NCBI GenBank assembly: GCA_030651895.1
Contig: JAUSBR010000010.1
Span: 62,001 to 126,000 of the forward strand
DNA: 64,000 bases
Origin: Sideroxyarcus sp.
GTDB taxonomy: Bacteria > Pseudomonadota > Gammaproteobacteria > Burkholderiales > Gallionellaceae
Direction of reading: 5' to 3'
Shown: positions 47,195-58,116 of the stretch, piece by piece
Position numbering within the stretch: position 1 is the stretch's first letter
Layout: each line of letters begins with the position of its first letter
Made by a program: the position numbers and the translations under genes
The notes under the pieces: model-generated
The model's database searches: none
What the model saw: the letters and a program-made list of their open reading frames with translations, nothing else
Told to the model about the DNA's origin: nothing

Positions 47195-48361
47195 ATGGGA
47201 TTGAATGATCCGCAATGGGGCAACAAGAACGGCGGCGGCCCCCCCGATCTGGAAGAGGTGATGCGCAATTTGAATCGCAAGATTGAATCGCTGTTCGGCA
47301 AGTCCGGCGGCGGCGCGCCAAAGAGCGGTGACGGCAACACTTCCGGCGGTATGGGCGGCGGAATCGGCCTGATCGTGCTGATCGTGGCACTGGTCTGGAT
47401 CGCCAGCGGCTTCTATATCGTCGATGCCAGCCAGCGCGGTGTTGTGCTGCGTTTCGGCAAGCAGGTGGAGATCACTGAAGCCGGCCCGCGCTGGCACCTG
47501 CCGTATCCGGTAGAGACTGTGGAAGTGGTCAACCTGAGCCAGGTGCGTACCGCCGAGATTGGCTATCGCGAGAACGTGAAGAACAAGATGCTGAAAGAGT
47601 CGCTGATGCTGACCGATGACGAGAACATCGTCGACATCCAGTTCGCAGTGCAATATTTCCTCAAGGATCCGGCCGAATACCTGTTCAATAACCGCAATCC
47701 GGACGAGAACGTGCGCCAGGCTGCCGAGACGGCCATCCGCGAAGTGGTTGGCCGCAGCAAGATGGACTACGTGCTGTATGAAGGCCGCGAGCAGGTCGCC
47801 GCATCCACCACCAAACTGATCCAGGACATCCTCGACCGCTACAAGTCGGGCATCATTGTGAGCAAGGTCACCATGCAGAACGCGCAGCCGCCGGAACAGG
47901 TGCAGGCCGCGTTCGACGATGCCGTGAAAGCAGGTCAGGATCGCGAGCGCCAGAAGAACGAAGGCCAGGCTTACGCCAACGATGTGGTGCCGCGCGCCAA
48001 AGGTGCGGCAGCACGCCTGATGCAGGAAGCGGACGGTTACAAACAGAGCGTGATCGCCAATGCCGAGGGTGATGCGAGCCGCTTCAAGCAGATATTGATC
48101 GAGTATGAGAAAGCGCCGCAAGTGACGCGCGAACGTATGTATCAGGACATGAAACAGCAGATACTGACCAGCACCAGCAAGGTCATCGTCGACCAGAAGA
48201 GCGGCGGCGGCAATCTGCTTTACCTGCCTTTGGATAAGTTGATCCAGAGTACGAATCCGGGTGTTGAATTGCCCAAGCCTACGGAGCAACTGACATCGAC
48301 ACCCACGAACGAGGTGGTGCAGCGCGCACCCTTGTTCGGTCGCGAAAGGGAGGCACGCTAA
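47195..48361 (+). CDS. hflK: FtsH protease modulator HflK
   Basis: A 388-residue inner-membrane protein of the SPFH/prohibitin family. The Gly-rich cytoplasmic N-terminus (WGNKNGGGPPDLEEVMRNLNRKI) is followed by one TM (GGIGLIVLIVALVWIASGFYIV) and the periplasmic SPFH domain with a long helix. With HflC it forms a cage around FtsH and limits its access to membrane proteins. Followed by hflC with a one-base overlap. Confidence 0.95.
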   Translation: MGLNDPQWGNKNGGGPPDLEEVMRNLNRKIESLFGKSGGGAPKSGDGNTSGGMGGGIGLIVLIVALVWIASGFYIVDASQRGVVLRFGKQVEITEAGPRWHLPYPVETVEVVNLSQVRTAEIGYRENVKNKMLKESLMLTDDENIVDIQFAVQYFLKDPAEYLFNNRNPDENVRQAAETAIREVVGRSKMDYVLYEGREQVAASTTKLIQDILDRYKSGIIVSKVTMQNAQPPEQVQAAFDDAVKAGQDRERQKNEGQAYANDVVPRAKGAAARLMQEADGYKQSVIANAEGDASRFKQILIEYEKAPQVTRERMYQDMKQQILTSTSKVIVDQKSGGGNLLYLPLDKLIQSTNPGVELPKPTEQLTSTPTNEVVQRAPLFGREREAR

Positions 48362-49239
48362 TGAAACTGAATTCAACCAATATTCTGGTGGGCGTGGTCG
48401 TCGTTCTGATCCTGGCCAGCATGAGTCTGTTCGTAGTGGACCAGCGCCAAGTTGCCATCGTCTTCCAGTTGAGCGAAGTGATACGGGTCGAGACCACTCC
48501 CGGACTCAAGTTCAAGTTGCCGCTGGTACAGAACGTGCGGCTGTTTGATTCCCGCATCCTGACGATGGATGCACCTGAGCCGGAACGCATCATCACAGCC
48601 GAAAAGAAGAACATGCTGGTGGACTCCTTCGTCAAATGGCGCATTGTCGATGTGAAGCAGTATTACATCAGCGTGGGCGGCGACGAGGCGCGCGCGCAGA
48701 CCCGTCTGATGCAGACGGTGAACTCCGCGATGCGCGAAGAGTTCGGCAAACTCACCATCCATGAAGTGGTCTCCGGCAAGCGCGACGAACTGATGCGCGT
48801 GGTGCAGGAGAAGACCGACATTGACGCGCGCAAGATCGGCGTGGAAGTGCTCGACGTGCGCCTGAAGCGTGTGGATTTCCCGGTGGAGATCAGCGAGTCT
48901 GTCTATCGCCGTATGGATGCCGAGCGTAAACGTGTCGCCAACGAGCTGCGCGCGACGGGTAATGCCGAGAGCGAGAAGATCCGTGCTGATGCCGACAGGC
49001 AGCGCGAAGTGACCCTGGCGCAAGCCTATCGCGATGCGCAGAAGATCAAGGGTGAGGGCGATGCCAGGGCATCGGCCTTGTATGCTGGCGCGTTTGGCCG
49101 CAATCCCGAGTTCTACGCCTTCTACCGCAGTCTGGATGTCTACAAACAGGGCTTCAAGAACAAGAGCGATATCATGGTGCTGGATGCCGGTTCGCCGTTC
49201 TTCAAGTATCTGAAGGGCTCCGGCAGGGACGGCAAATAG
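48361..49239 (+). CDS. hflC: FtsH protease modulator HflC
   Basis: A 292-residue SPFH partner of HflK with an N-terminal TM anchor (ILVGVVVVLILASMSLFVV), then the SPFH core (VDQRQVAIVFQLSEV, TAEKKNMLVDSFVKWRI) and a C-terminal helix ending with KYLKGSGRDGK. Overlaps the hflK stop by one base. Confidence 0.95.
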   Translation: MKLNSTNILVGVVVVLILASMSLFVVDQRQVAIVFQLSEVIRVETTPGLKFKLPLVQNVRLFDSRILTMDAPEPERIITAEKKNMLVDSFVKWRIVDVKQYYISVGGDEARAQTRLMQTVNSAMREEFGKLTIHEVVSGKRDELMRVVQEKTDIDARKIGVEVLDVRLKRVDFPVEISESVYRRMDAERKRVANELRATGNAESEKIRADADRQREVTLAQAYRDAQKIKGEGDARASALYAGAFGRNPEFYAFYRSLDVYKQGFKNKSDIMVLDAGSPFFKYLKGSGRDGK

Positions 49240-49245
49240 GATCGC

Positions 49246-49431
49246 ATGGGCGACTACTGGCTGGCGGCTTTGGGGTTGATGTTGGTGCTGGAGGGGATCA
49301 TGCCGTTCCTGTTTCCCGCCTCCTGGCGCGAGACGATGCTCAAGGTTTCACAGCTTCAGGACGGTCAGGCCCGCTTCATCGGATTGACACTGATGTTGAG
49401 CGGGCTGTTGCTGATTTACTGGATGAAATGA
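49246..49431 (+). CDS. DUF2065 small membrane protein (YjeT-like)
   Basis: A 61-residue protein with two TM helices (WLAALGLMLVLEGIMPFLFP; FIGLTLMLSGLLLIYWM) separated by the conserved SWRETMLKVSQLQDGQARFIG. Matches the DUF2065/YjeT family, which is often found next to hflC. Function unknown; location suggests a link with the HflKC-FtsH complex. Overlaps hisZ by four bases. Confidence 0.85.
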   Translation: MGDYWLAALGLMLVLEGIMPFLFPASWRETMLKVSQLQDGQARFIGLTLMLSGLLLIYWMK

Positions 49432-50588
49432 TGAATTGGTTGTTACCGGAAAATATCCAAGACATGCTGCCGGACGAGGCATGGCGCATCGAAGGCATGC
49501 GCCGCGATGTGCTTGAACTGTTGCGCCGTTCCGGCTATCAACTGGTGTCGCCCCCCTTGCTGGAATATGCCGAATCGCTGCTCATCAACGACAGCGTGGA
49601 TATGGATCTGCGCAGTTTCAAACTGGTCGACCAACTGAGCGGCCGCACCTTGGCCTTGCGCGCCGATATCACGCCGCAGGTGGCGCGCATCGACGCCCAT
49701 CTGCTCAATCGCCAGGGCGTTGCGCGCCTGTGCTATGCAGGCAGTGTGCTGCACACCCAGCCGTCCGGCCTGATGCGCACCCGCGAACCCTTGCAGATCG
49801 GTGCCGAGTTGTACGGACATACGGGTATCGAAAGCGATCTGGAAGTGCAGCGCCTGATGCTACAAGCGCTGGCCTTGCTGGGCATCACGGGCGTGCATCT
49901 GGATCTCGGCCATGTCGCCGTGTTCCGCAGTCTGATGCAACGCGCTGCGGTTCCCGCCGGGCTGGAAAGCGAGCTGTTCAATGCCTTGCAGAGCAAGGAT
50001 GTGCCGACCCTGCAAGCGCTGGTCGTTGGCCTGCCGAAACAGACGCAGACGGCGATACTGGCCTTGCCCAAGCTTTATGGCGGCATCGAAGTCATCGCGC
50101 AGGCACGTGCCGTGTTGCCGGACTATCCTGAGCTGAAGGCGGCGCTGGACGATCTGGCACAGGCGGCAGCACATCTGCAAGGCTCTGCCAGAGGTATCGG
50201 TATCGACCTGGCCGAACTGCGCGGTTACCACTATCACAGCGGCATGGTGTTCGCGGCTTACCATGAGGGCAGCCACGATGCCATCGCCGTCGGAGGCCGT
50301 TACGACGATGTGGGCAAGGCCTTCGGCCGTGCCCGTCCGGCTACCGGTTTCAGCATGGATCTGCGCCAGTTGCACGGTCTGCTGGCGAAGCAGGCCCAGG
50401 CCAAGGGGATCCGCGCTCCCTATCGCCAGGACGCCTCGCTGGATGCGGCAATTGCCAAACTGCGCGAACAGGGCGAAATCGTGGTGGTCGATCTGCTGGG
50501 CAAGGCCGAATATCACACGGAACTGAACTGCGACCGCGAACTGGTGCTGCGCGACGGCAACTGGGGCGTGGCCGCGCTGAAGAATTGA
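49428..50588 (+). CDS. hisZ: ATP phosphoribosyltransferase regulatory subunit HisZ
   Basis: A 386-residue paralogue of HisRS catalytic domains (LRADITPQVARIDAHLL, ELRGYHYHSGMVFAAY, GGRYDDVG) without the anticodon-binding domain. HisZ binds the short form of HisG and gives it histidine feedback control, so this genome should carry a short HisG elsewhere. The start ATG is at 49428 or 49431 (tandem ATGs). The hflKC-DUF2065-hisZ-purA order is common in Betaproteobacteria. Confidence 0.94.
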   Translation: MMNWLLPENIQDMLPDEAWRIEGMRRDVLELLRRSGYQLVSPPLLEYAESLLINDSVDMDLRSFKLVDQLSGRTLALRADITPQVARIDAHLLNRQGVARLCYAGSVLHTQPSGLMRTREPLQIGAELYGHTGIESDLEVQRLMLQALALLGITGVHLDLGHVAVFRSLMQRAAVPAGLESELFNALQSKDVPTLQALVVGLPKQTQTAILALPKLYGGIEVIAQARAVLPDYPELKAALDDLAQAAAHLQGSARGIGIDLAELRGYHYHSGMVFAAYHEGSHDAIAVGGRYDDVGKAFGRARPATGFSMDLRQLHGLLAKQAQAKGIRAPYRQDASLDAAIAKLREQGEIVVVDLLGKAEYHTELNCDRELVLRDGNWGVAALKN

Positions 50589-50595
50589 AAACTGA

Positions 50596-51927
<1,332 letters not shown>

Positions 51928-51954
51928 GCAGGTGATCCGGACGAAAGAAACGTG

Positions 51955-51987
51955 CACGCATCGCCAAGGCGGTGCGTGTTTTTATTT
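51955..51987 (+). terminator. rho-independent terminator after purA
   Basis: CACGCATCGCC (51955-51965) pairs over 11 bases, with one G-U, with GGCGGTGCGTG (51968-51978), followed by TTTTTATTT. Confidence 0.92.
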
Positions 51988-52010
51988 GAATAACCAGAAA
52001 GTTGCCGCTG

Positions 52011-52041
52011 CAAACAAAAACGGCTCGCTTGCGCGAACCGT
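52011..52041 (-). terminator. rho-independent terminator of tRNA-Leu
   Basis: On the minus strand ACGGTTCGC, loop GCAA, GCGAGCCGT (one G-U pair), then TTTTTGTTTG. It lies 13 bases after the tRNA and faces the purA terminator. Confidence 0.92.
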
Positions 52042-52053
52042 CTTGTTGAATAT

Positions 52054-52140
52054 TGGTGCCCAGAAGAGGACTCGAACCTCCACAGTCTTGCAACCGCTAG
52101 GACCTGAACCTAGTGCGTCTACCAATTCCGCCATCTGGGC
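52054..52140 (-). tRNA. tRNA-Leu (anticodon CAG)
   Basis: An 87-nt gene with encoded CCA. Acceptor GCCCAGA pairs with TCTGGGC; D-arm GGCGGAATTGGTAGACGC; anticodon arm CTAGGTTCAGGTCCTAG with CAG at 52104-52106; long variable arm typical of class II tRNA-Leu; T-loop GGTTCGAGTCC. It reads CUG codons. Single tRNA gene between convergent purA and the divergent rnr. Confidence 0.97.
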
Positions 52141-52186
52141 ATTGCTTCGAGGGTGCGCACTTTAATTGCTATAGGAATTTGTGTCA

Positions 52187-54487
52187 ATGACGAAAAAGAA
52201 AAAAAATATCCGCGAACTCGATCCCTTTCTGGAACGTGAGCGCGAACAATACGATCAACCCTTGCCAAGCCGCGAGTATGTCTTGCAGTTGCTGGCCGAA
52301 CGGGGGGTGCCGGTAGAGCCGGAAGAGTTGTGCGGCCTGCTGCAGATCGACGACCATGAAGCTGAACTGTTCAACCGCCGCCTGCGCGCCATGGAGCGCG
52401 ACGGCCAGATCATGCGTAACCGCAAGGGCGCCATCTGCCAGGTGGATAAACTCGACCTGATCAAGGGCAAGGTACAGGGCCACCCCGACGGTTTCGGCTT
52501 CCTGATCCCGGAAGATGGAAGCCCAGACTTGGTGCTCAGCGAGAAGGAGATGCACAAGGCGCTGCACGGCGACACCGTGATGGCGCGCGTCGGCGGCGAG
52601 GACCGGCGCGGCCGGCGCGAGGCCAAGATCGTCGAGGTGCTGGAAAATGCCAATACCCGCGTGGTCGGCCGTTTGTACGAGGAACACGGTATCCAGTTCG
52701 TGGTAGCCGAGAACCGCCGTATCAGCCAGGACTTTCTGGTCGCGCCGGGTGCCTCCGGCGGGGCCAAGGCCGGGCAGGTGGTGATGCTGGAGATCATGCA
52801 GCAACCTTCCAAGCATGCGCAGCCCATCGGCCGCATCGTCGAGGTGCTGGGCAACTATGCCGACCCCGGCATGGAGATCGAGATCGCCCTGCGTAAGCAC
52901 GATCTGCCCAACGAATTCCCGAATGACGCCAGAAAGCAGGCCGAGGCGATCTCACCCGAGGTAAAACCGGCCGACTATGCCGGGCGCGAGAGCGTGGCCA
53001 AGCTTCCGCTGGTGACCATAGACGGCGAGACTGCGCGCGACTTCGACGACGCGGTGTATTGCGAGCCCAACGCACAGGGCTTCCGTCTTGTGGTGGCCAT
53101 CGCCGACGTGAGTGCCTATGTGAAGCCGGGTGACGCCCTGGACAAGGAGGCAATCAACCGCGGCAACTCGGTGTATTTCCCGCGCCGCGTCATCCCGATG
53201 CTGCCGGAGGAACTGTCCAACGGCCTGTGCTCGCTCAACCCCAACGTCGAACGTCTGTGCATGGTGTGCGACATGCAGATATCTGCTGAAGGTGAGATCG
53301 GCAAGTACCGTTTCTATCCCTCGGTGATGTTCTCGCATGCACGCCTGACCTACACCAAGGTTGCCGACATGCTGGAGAATCCGCAGGGCGAGAACGCGCG
53401 CGACTACGCCGCCGTTTTGCCGCATATCAACAACCTGTACAAGCTGTTCCAGGTTCTGTTGCAGGCGCGCGCCAAGCGCGGTGCCATCGACTTCGAGACG
53501 GTCGAGACGCAGATGATCTTCAATGAAAACGGCAAGATCGAGAAGATCGTGCCGGTGATCCGCAACGACGCGCACAAGCTGATCGAGGAATGCATGCTGG
53601 CGGCCAACGTGTGTGCGGCGGCTTTCCTGAAAGAGCATGAGCATCCGGTGTTGTACCGCGTGCACGAAGGCCCGACGCCGGAGAAACTGGAAGCGGTGCG
53701 CGAGTTCTTCAAGGAATTCGGCCTGCAACTGGGCGGCGGCGACGATCCCCAGGCGGGCGATTATTCCAAGCTGCTGAAACAGATCAAAGGCCGTCCCGAT
53801 GCCGGCCTGCTGCAGACCGTGATGTTGCGTTCCCTGCGCCAGGCTGTGTACGCACCGGAGAATCTGGGACACTTCGGTCTGGGTTACGAGGCCTATGCGC
53901 ACTTCACTTCGCCGATCCGCCGTTATCCCGACCTGCTGGTGCACCGCGCCATCAAGGCCGTGCTGGAAGGCAAGAAATACAAGCCGCAACTCAAGTGGGC
54001 GGAACTGGGCGTGCATTGTTCGATGACCGAGCGCCGTGCCGACGATGCCACGCGTGATGTCGAGGCCTGGCTCAAGTGCTTCTACATGCGCGACCATCTG
54101 GGCAGCGTGTTCGACGGCACCATCTCGTCGGTCACCGGTTTTGGTCTGTTCGTGGCACTGGACGATCTGTATGTCGAGGGACTGGTGCATGTGTCCGAAC
54201 TCGGCGCCGACTACTATCACTTCGATGCGGCCAAGCACCAGATGCTGGGCGAGCGCACCGGCAAGCGTTACCGCCTCGGCGACCGCGTGCGCGTGAAGGT
54301 GGTACGCGTGGATATGGAAAGTACCAAGATCGACTTCGTGCTGGAGAGCGTGCAGAGCAACGACGCATCGCCACAGATCAATGTCGGCGCATGGGGTGCG
54401 ACCCCGCCCAAGAAGGTGGCATCCAAACCAGCCAAGACGGCAAAATCCGGAAAGTCTTCGGGCAAAACGGGTAAACGCCATGGCTGA
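52187..54487 (+). CDS. rnr: ribonuclease R
   Basis: 766 residues (768 from a GTG at 52181); a 3'-5' exoribonuclease that degrades structured RNA. A basic N-terminus with a helix-turn-helix region is followed by two cold-shock domains, the RNB catalytic domain ([15 protein letters not shown] with the metal-binding Asp residues), and S1 ([25 protein letters not shown]). The Lys-rich tail ([22 protein letters not shown]) is typical of RNase R. AGGA lies ten bases before the ATG and four before the GTG. Overlaps rlmB by eight bases; rnr-rlmB is a standard pair. Confidence 0.95.
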   Translation: MTKKKKNIRELDPFLEREREQYDQPLPSREYVLQLLAERGVPVEPEELCGLLQIDDHEAELFNRRLRAMERDGQIMRNRKGAICQVDKLDLIKGKVQGHPDGFGFLIPEDGSPDLVLSEKEMHKALHGDTVMARVGGEDRRGRREAKIVEVLENANTRVVGRLYEEHGIQFVVAENRRISQDFLVAPGASGGAKAGQVVMLEIMQQPSKHAQPIGRIVEVLGNYADPGMEIEIALRKHDLPNEFPNDARKQAEAISPEVKPADYAGRESVAKLPLVTIDGETARDFDDAVYCEPNAQGFRLVVAIADVSAYVKPGDALDKEAINRGNSVYFPRRVIPMLPEELSNGLCSLNPNVERLCMVCDMQISAEGEIGKYRFYPSVMFSHARLTYTKVADMLENPQGENARDYAAVLPHINNLYKLFQVLLQARAKRGAIDFETVETQMIFNENGKIEKIVPVIRNDAHKLIEECMLAANVCAAAFLKEHEHPVLYRVHEGPTPEKLEAVREFFKEFGLQLGGGDDPQAGDYSKLLKQIKGRPDAGLLQTVMLRSLRQAVYAPENLGHFGLGYEAYAHFTSPIRRYPDLLVHRAIKAVLEGKKYKPQLKWAELGVHCSMTERRADDATRDVEAWLKCFYMRDHLGSVFDGTISSVTGFGLFVALDDLYVEGLVHVSELGADYYHFDAAKHQMLGERTGKRYRLGDRVRVKVVRVDMESTKIDFVLESVQSNDASPQINVGAWGATPPKKVASKPAKTAKSGKSSGKTGKRHG

Positions 54488-55223
54488 ATCGCGCATCATC
54501 CACGGTTTCCATGCCGTCACCGGCCGCATCCGCCAGAACGCCGACAGCGTGCTGGAAGTGTTTGTCGATCCGCAACGCAAGGATCCGCGCGCGCGCGATC
54601 TGCTCAAGCTGGCGGAGAGCAACGGCGTGCGCGTCATCCAGGTGGACAGCAAGCGTCTCGACGGCATGGCCGGCAACACGCGCCACCAGGGCGTCGCCGC
54701 ACGCGTGGACGCGGCGCAGAAGGTGCAGCATCTGGACGACGTGCTGGATACGTTGACCGAGCCGGCTTTGCTGCTGGTGCTGGACGGCGTGCAGGACCCG
54801 CACAATCTGGGCGCCTGCCTGCGTAGCGCCGATGCCTTCGGCGTGCATGCGGTGATCGCGCCCAAGGACCGTGCCGTGGGCATCAATGCCACGGTGGAGA
54901 AGGTCGCCTGCGGCGCGGCGCAGACCGTGCCCTATATCACCGTGACCAATCTGGCGCGCACCCTGCGCGAACTGCAGGAACGCGATATCTGGGTGATCGG
55001 CATGGATGGCGAAGCCGAGACAAATCTGTATGATGTGCAGCACAAAGGTGCGGTAGCCTGGGTGCTGGGCGCTGAAGGCGAAGGCTTGCGCCGACTGACC
55101 AAGGAAACCTGCGATCAGCTGGTGCGTATTCCGATGCAGGGGAGCGTGGAAAGTCTGAACGTATCGGTGAGTACTGGCGTTTGTCTCTATGAAGCAAGAA
55201 GGCAGAGGGCGGCTACAAAATAA
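54480..55223 (+). CDS. rlmB: 23S rRNA (guanosine-2'-O)-methyltransferase RlmB
   Basis: A 247-residue SpoU/TrmH-family enzyme that methylates G2251. The N-terminal substrate-binding domain ([38 protein letters not shown]) is followed by the knotted SPOUT domain with [42 protein letters not shown] and [17 protein letters not shown]. The frame is open upstream, but the ATG at 54480 is the family start. Confidence 0.95.
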   Translation: MAESRIIHGFHAVTGRIRQNADSVLEVFVDPQRKDPRARDLLKLAESNGVRVIQVDSKRLDGMAGNTRHQGVAARVDAAQKVQHLDDVLDTLTEPALLLVLDGVQDPHNLGACLRSADAFGVHAVIAPKDRAVGINATVEKVACGAAQTVPYITVTNLARTLRELQERDIWVIGMDGEAETNLYDVQHKGAVAWVLGAEGEGLRRLTKETCDQLVRIPMQGSVESLNVSVSTGVCLYEARRQRAATK

Positions 55224-55246
55224 TAGAATCGGTAGGAGGGTTGAAG

Positions 55247-55462
55247 ATGCAGAAGTTCGATTTTTCGATTCTGACTCGCGACGGCCAGAAGGTGGAAAGC
55301 ATCGTGATTGCCGGCAAGGACGAGGCGGAAGCGGAACGCAAACTGCGGCAGATGTACCGCTATTGCGAGATCGTCAGCTGCAATTCAAAGCAGGCGGACA
55401 GCAGTGTGGGCGGACAGCAGTCGATGTCGGTCGAGGATATTCTGTCGCTAATCTCCAAGTGA
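55247..55462 (+). CDS. hypothetical 71-residue protein
   Basis: Small soluble protein with a perfect AGGAGG site seven bases before its ATG. The first 45 residues look like an alpha/beta fold (FDFSILTRDGQKVESIVIAGKDEAEAERKLRQM), followed by Cys residues at YCEIVSCNS and a Ser/Gln-rich stretch ending with a short helix (SVEDILSLISK). Family not recognised. Its stop lies five bases from the end of convergent parA. Confidence 0.6.
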   Translation: MQKFDFSILTRDGQKVESIVIAGKDEAEAERKLRQMYRYCEIVSCNSKQADSSVGGQQSMSVEDILSLISK

Positions 55463-55466
55463 CCTG

Positions 55467-56234
55467 TCACTCGATGAAGCCGTCGGACATCAATTCTTTC
55501 AGCAAATCGTCGTAATCTTTGGCGCCGCGACTCTCCGGCGCATGTTCATACACCGTTTTGTTCAAGGCCGGACTTTCGGCTAGGCTGACGTTCTCCGCGA
55601 TGCGCGTCTTGCAGACATCGGCCCCGAAGTGATCCTCCACAATCTTCAGCACATCCCAGGCCATGCGCCGGCGCCCGTCGAAACGGGTGATCAGATAGCG
55701 GCGTTCGACGCGCCGTTTGAGCACTTGCTCCAGCGCGGCCAGCGTCTTCTCGATCTGGATCGCTCCCTTGGTGGAAAGGTGGTCGGCCGAGATCGGCACG
55801 ATCAGTCCGCTACACGCGAAGATCGCGTTTAGCGACAGCACGCCGACCAGCGGGCTGCAGTCGATTACCACCGGGGTGTCCTTGCCGCCGAAACGTTCCA
55901 CCTGCAGCGCATTGTTGAGTTTGTTTACGACGTTGAATCCCTTGCCATACAAAGCATCCACCTTGGACAACTCGGTATGCGACGGGATGACCTGGATCTT
56001 GCTGGGAGAGTCCAGCACCAGTCCGCGCAAGGGGCGATTGCTCTGGAACAGCCCCAGCACCGTGTCGGCTCCCGACTTCACCGAAACGTTGGCGATGGAC
56101 GTGAGCTGAGCCTGCGGGTCGAGGTCAATGCCGTAGGTGGTACGACCGATGCGCGACAGTGCAGCAGCTAGATTGACGGCGGTGGTGGTCTTGCCGACCC
56201 CGCCTTTTTGATTGAAGACAGCGATGATGCTCAT
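55467..56234 (-). CDS. ParA family ATPase (orphan)
   Basis: A 255-residue deviant Walker A ATPase (FNQKGGVGKTTTAVNLAAALS), with DLDPQAQLTSIA, VVIDCSPLVGVLSLNAIFACSGLIVPISADHLSTKG and a C-terminal YEHAPESRGAKDYDDLLKEL. Such proteins position chromosomes, plasmids or protein clusters. No parB, chemotaxis or cell-division partner is adjacent, so its cargo is unknown. A TAGAAT box ends about nine bases before the ATG (56244-56249) and there is no ribosome site, so the mRNA may be leaderless. Confidence 0.88.
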   Translation of the reverse strand: MSIIAVFNQKGGVGKTTTAVNLAAALSRIGRTTYGIDLDPQAQLTSIANVSVKSGADTVLGLFQSNRPLRGLVLDSPSKIQVIPSHTELSKVDALYGKGFNVVNKLNNALQVERFGGKDTPVVIDCSPLVGVLSLNAIFACSGLIVPISADHLSTKGAIQIEKTLAALEQVLKRRVERRYLITRFDGRRRMAWDVLKIVEDHFGADVCKTRIAENVSLAESPALNKTVYEHAPESRGAKDYDDLLKELMSDGFIE

Positions 56235-56330
56235 ACGGCCAAGATTCTAGCCGAAATCGCTGACAGATATGGGGAAATCGGGAGGCGAAAGCGCGGTCCG
56301 CGCCCAAGACGGGCCGAGCCGATTGGCGCG

Positions 56331-56594
56331 TCAGTTGCGGGTATACAGGATCTGCTTGGTATCGCCTTCGCAGGTGCCGACGACTTTGCCGGTCGTCTCC
56401 CCGGCTTGGGTGGCAGCGGCAACACCGGATGCCGGGGCTGGAGCCGCCTGGGCGATTGGAACGACCTCCAGCGTATACGAGGGGATTCCCTTGGCTTGCA
56501 GCTTGGTATCGATCTGCGCTTTCAGGCTATCGCACGAAGCCATTGCGGGGATGGAAAAGCTGAACAAACATGCGGCGAATAACAGTTTACGCAT
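56331..56594 (-). CDS. DUF1161 family small periplasmic protein
   Basis: An 87-residue protein with a signal peptide (MRKLLFAACLFSFSIPAMA) and the DUF1161 pattern: CDSLKAQIDTKLQAKGIPSYTLEVV, an Ala/Pro linker, and GKVVGTCEGDTKQILYTR. Two Cys may form a disulphide. An AGGAG site lies eight bases before the ATG at 56594. Function unknown; short periplasmic members occur in many Proteobacteria. Confidence 0.8.
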   Translation of the reverse strand: MRKLLFAACLFSFSIPAMASCDSLKAQIDTKLQAKGIPSYTLEVVPIAQAAPAPASGVAAATQAGETTGKVVGTCEGDTKQILYTRN

Positions 56595-56669
56595 ACACAC
56601 GACTCCTTTTCGGATTGTGAAACAGCTCATGTTTCCTGCGGCATGCACTTCGGGTCGGCAGCAGCCCTT

Positions 56670-57167
56670 TCAGCGCAACAACTCTTCGATCTTGCGGTTC
56701 GCCCCCTGCAGTTTCTTGAACAGCGCGAGCAGCAAGGCTTTGTCCATATAGGCCTTGGCCTCGCCGCTGAGCATGTCGATGCCGGACTTTCTGATCTCGG
56801 CAGAGATCAATTGGCCGTCGGCGATGACGGTAGCCGAACGCGAGATGTTCTCGTTGGCGAAGAACATGCCCTCGCCGATACATTCGCCGCTGCGTATCGT
56901 GCCGACCACTTTTTTGCTGTAGTACACCGTAGCGGTGCCGAACAGGATCACGTAGAACGCGTCCATGTCATCGCCTTCCTCGGTGAGGCGATCCCCGGCC
57001 GAGAAGGTCCTGATCTGGGAGTGCTCGGCAACGGGCTTGAGCCACTCGCTGGGGATAGGGTCGAAGAAGGAACATTTGCGCAGCTCGTTGAAACGGTCGT
57101 TGGAGACCTCGTCCAGGCGCTTGGTGAAACTGGCGAGGCTGGCTTGGATGGCATCTAACTCGTTCAT
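56670..57167 (-). CDS. cyclic nucleotide-binding (Crp-like sensor) domain protein without HTH
   Basis: A 165-residue protein. A helical N-terminus is followed by a cNMP-binding fold (FFDPIPSEWLKPVAEHSQIRTFSAGDRLTEEGDDMDAFYVILFG, GECIGEGMFFANENISRSATV) and a C-terminal helix. The phosphate cassette is altered (GEGMFFANENISRSAT), so ligand binding is uncertain. No DNA-binding domain follows, so it must act through partners. An AAGGAGG site supports the ATG at 57167; the frame is open to 57191. Confidence 0.75.
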   Translation of the reverse strand: MNELDAIQASLASFTKRLDEVSNDRFNELRKCSFFDPIPSEWLKPVAEHSQIRTFSAGDRLTEEGDDMDAFYVILFGTATVYYSKKVVGTIRSGECIGEGMFFANENISRSATVIADGQLISAEIRKSGIDMLSGEAKAYMDKALLLALFKKLQGANRKIEELLR

Positions 57168-57279
57168 TTTCCCCTCCTTGGACAGATCCATAAAACGTCA
57201 CGAACTCCTGAATAATACGCAAGTTACCACAAGCCGCAAAGAATGTGTTGCCGAGCGCGATTCGGATAAACTGGCGGCC

Positions 57280-58116
57280 ATGGATACGCTACTTGAATGG
57301 AACAAAGAGGAATTATTGAACCTGCACCCGTTCACGCCGCTGCACCCGATCATTGCGCACATCGAAGCAGAAAGTTTCCCTGCACTGGCGACATGCAACG
57401 GACTGCTTGCCGCCCGTCGACCGGTCATCACGGTGCAGAACGGCCATGCGCTTCGCTTCGTGCCGCAGGAATACGGCAAGCTGCCGTTCGCGGCGCAATA
57501 CGAGCCGCGCTGTTACCTGAAGGGCGAAGTGCCGACGCGCGAGGAGAACTGGCACGACCTGCTGAATGCGCTGGTGTGGTTCACCTTCCCCAAGGCCAAG
57601 GCTGCGATCAATGCGCGCCATTTTGAGGCACTGACAACCGGTCAGGATGGAAAGACACAGAGCGAGCGCGGCGCCGTACGCGATACCAACACCTTGCTGG
57701 ACGAATCCGGCGTCATCGTGCCGTATGCGAACGCGGAACTGGCCGGGCTGTTGCGCGACTTCCGCTGGAAGGAATTGTTCTGGCAACGGCGGGCAGAAGT
57801 GCAGAGCAGCATGGGGTTCTATATTTTTGGACACGGTCTGTATGAAAAGGCTTTGCGGCCCTATACCGGCATGACTGGACAGGGTTTGCTGCTGCCGGTG
57901 GAGCCGGCGTTCTTTGCCTTGGAGTTGCCGCAGCGGCTGGCGCATCTGGACGACTTGTTGGCGCAGTATCTGTATGCGCCGGAAAATTGCCGCAGCACCC
58001 GCGAGCTGACGCCGGTTCCTTTGCTGGGTGTGCCCGGATGGAGCGCGGAGAATGAAGACGCAGCGTATTACGACGACACCCGATATTTTCGCAAAGGCAG
58101 GAACGACCGTGCATAG
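57280..58116 (+). CDS. DUF3025 domain protein
   Basis: A 278-residue protein of the DUF3025 family. Conserved pieces include PLHPIIAHIE, LRFVPQ, YEPRCYLKGEVPTREENWHDLLNALVWFTFPKAKAAINARHFE, and FGHGLYEKALRPYTGMTGQGLLL. Function unknown. The frame is open far upstream (56965), but the ATG at 57280 fits the family start. It overlaps the next gene by eight bases, so the two are co-translated. Confidence 0.85.
   Translation: MDTLLEWNKEELLNLHPFTPLHPIIAHIEAESFPALATCNGLLAARRPVITVQNGHALRFVPQEYGKLPFAAQYEPRCYLKGEVPTREENWHDLLNALVWFTFPKAKAAINARHFEALTTGQDGKTQSERGAVRDTNTLLDESGVIVPYANAELAGLLRDFRWKELFWQRRAEVQSSMGFYIFGHGLYEKALRPYTGMTGQGLLLPVEPAFFALELPQRLAHLDDLLAQYLYAPENCRSTRELTPVPLLGVPGWSAENEDAAYYDDTRYFRKGRNDRA

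Noticed and set aside
52952-54892. 646-codon minus-strand frame
   Set aside because: Antisense to rnr and rlmB; no recognisable domain.
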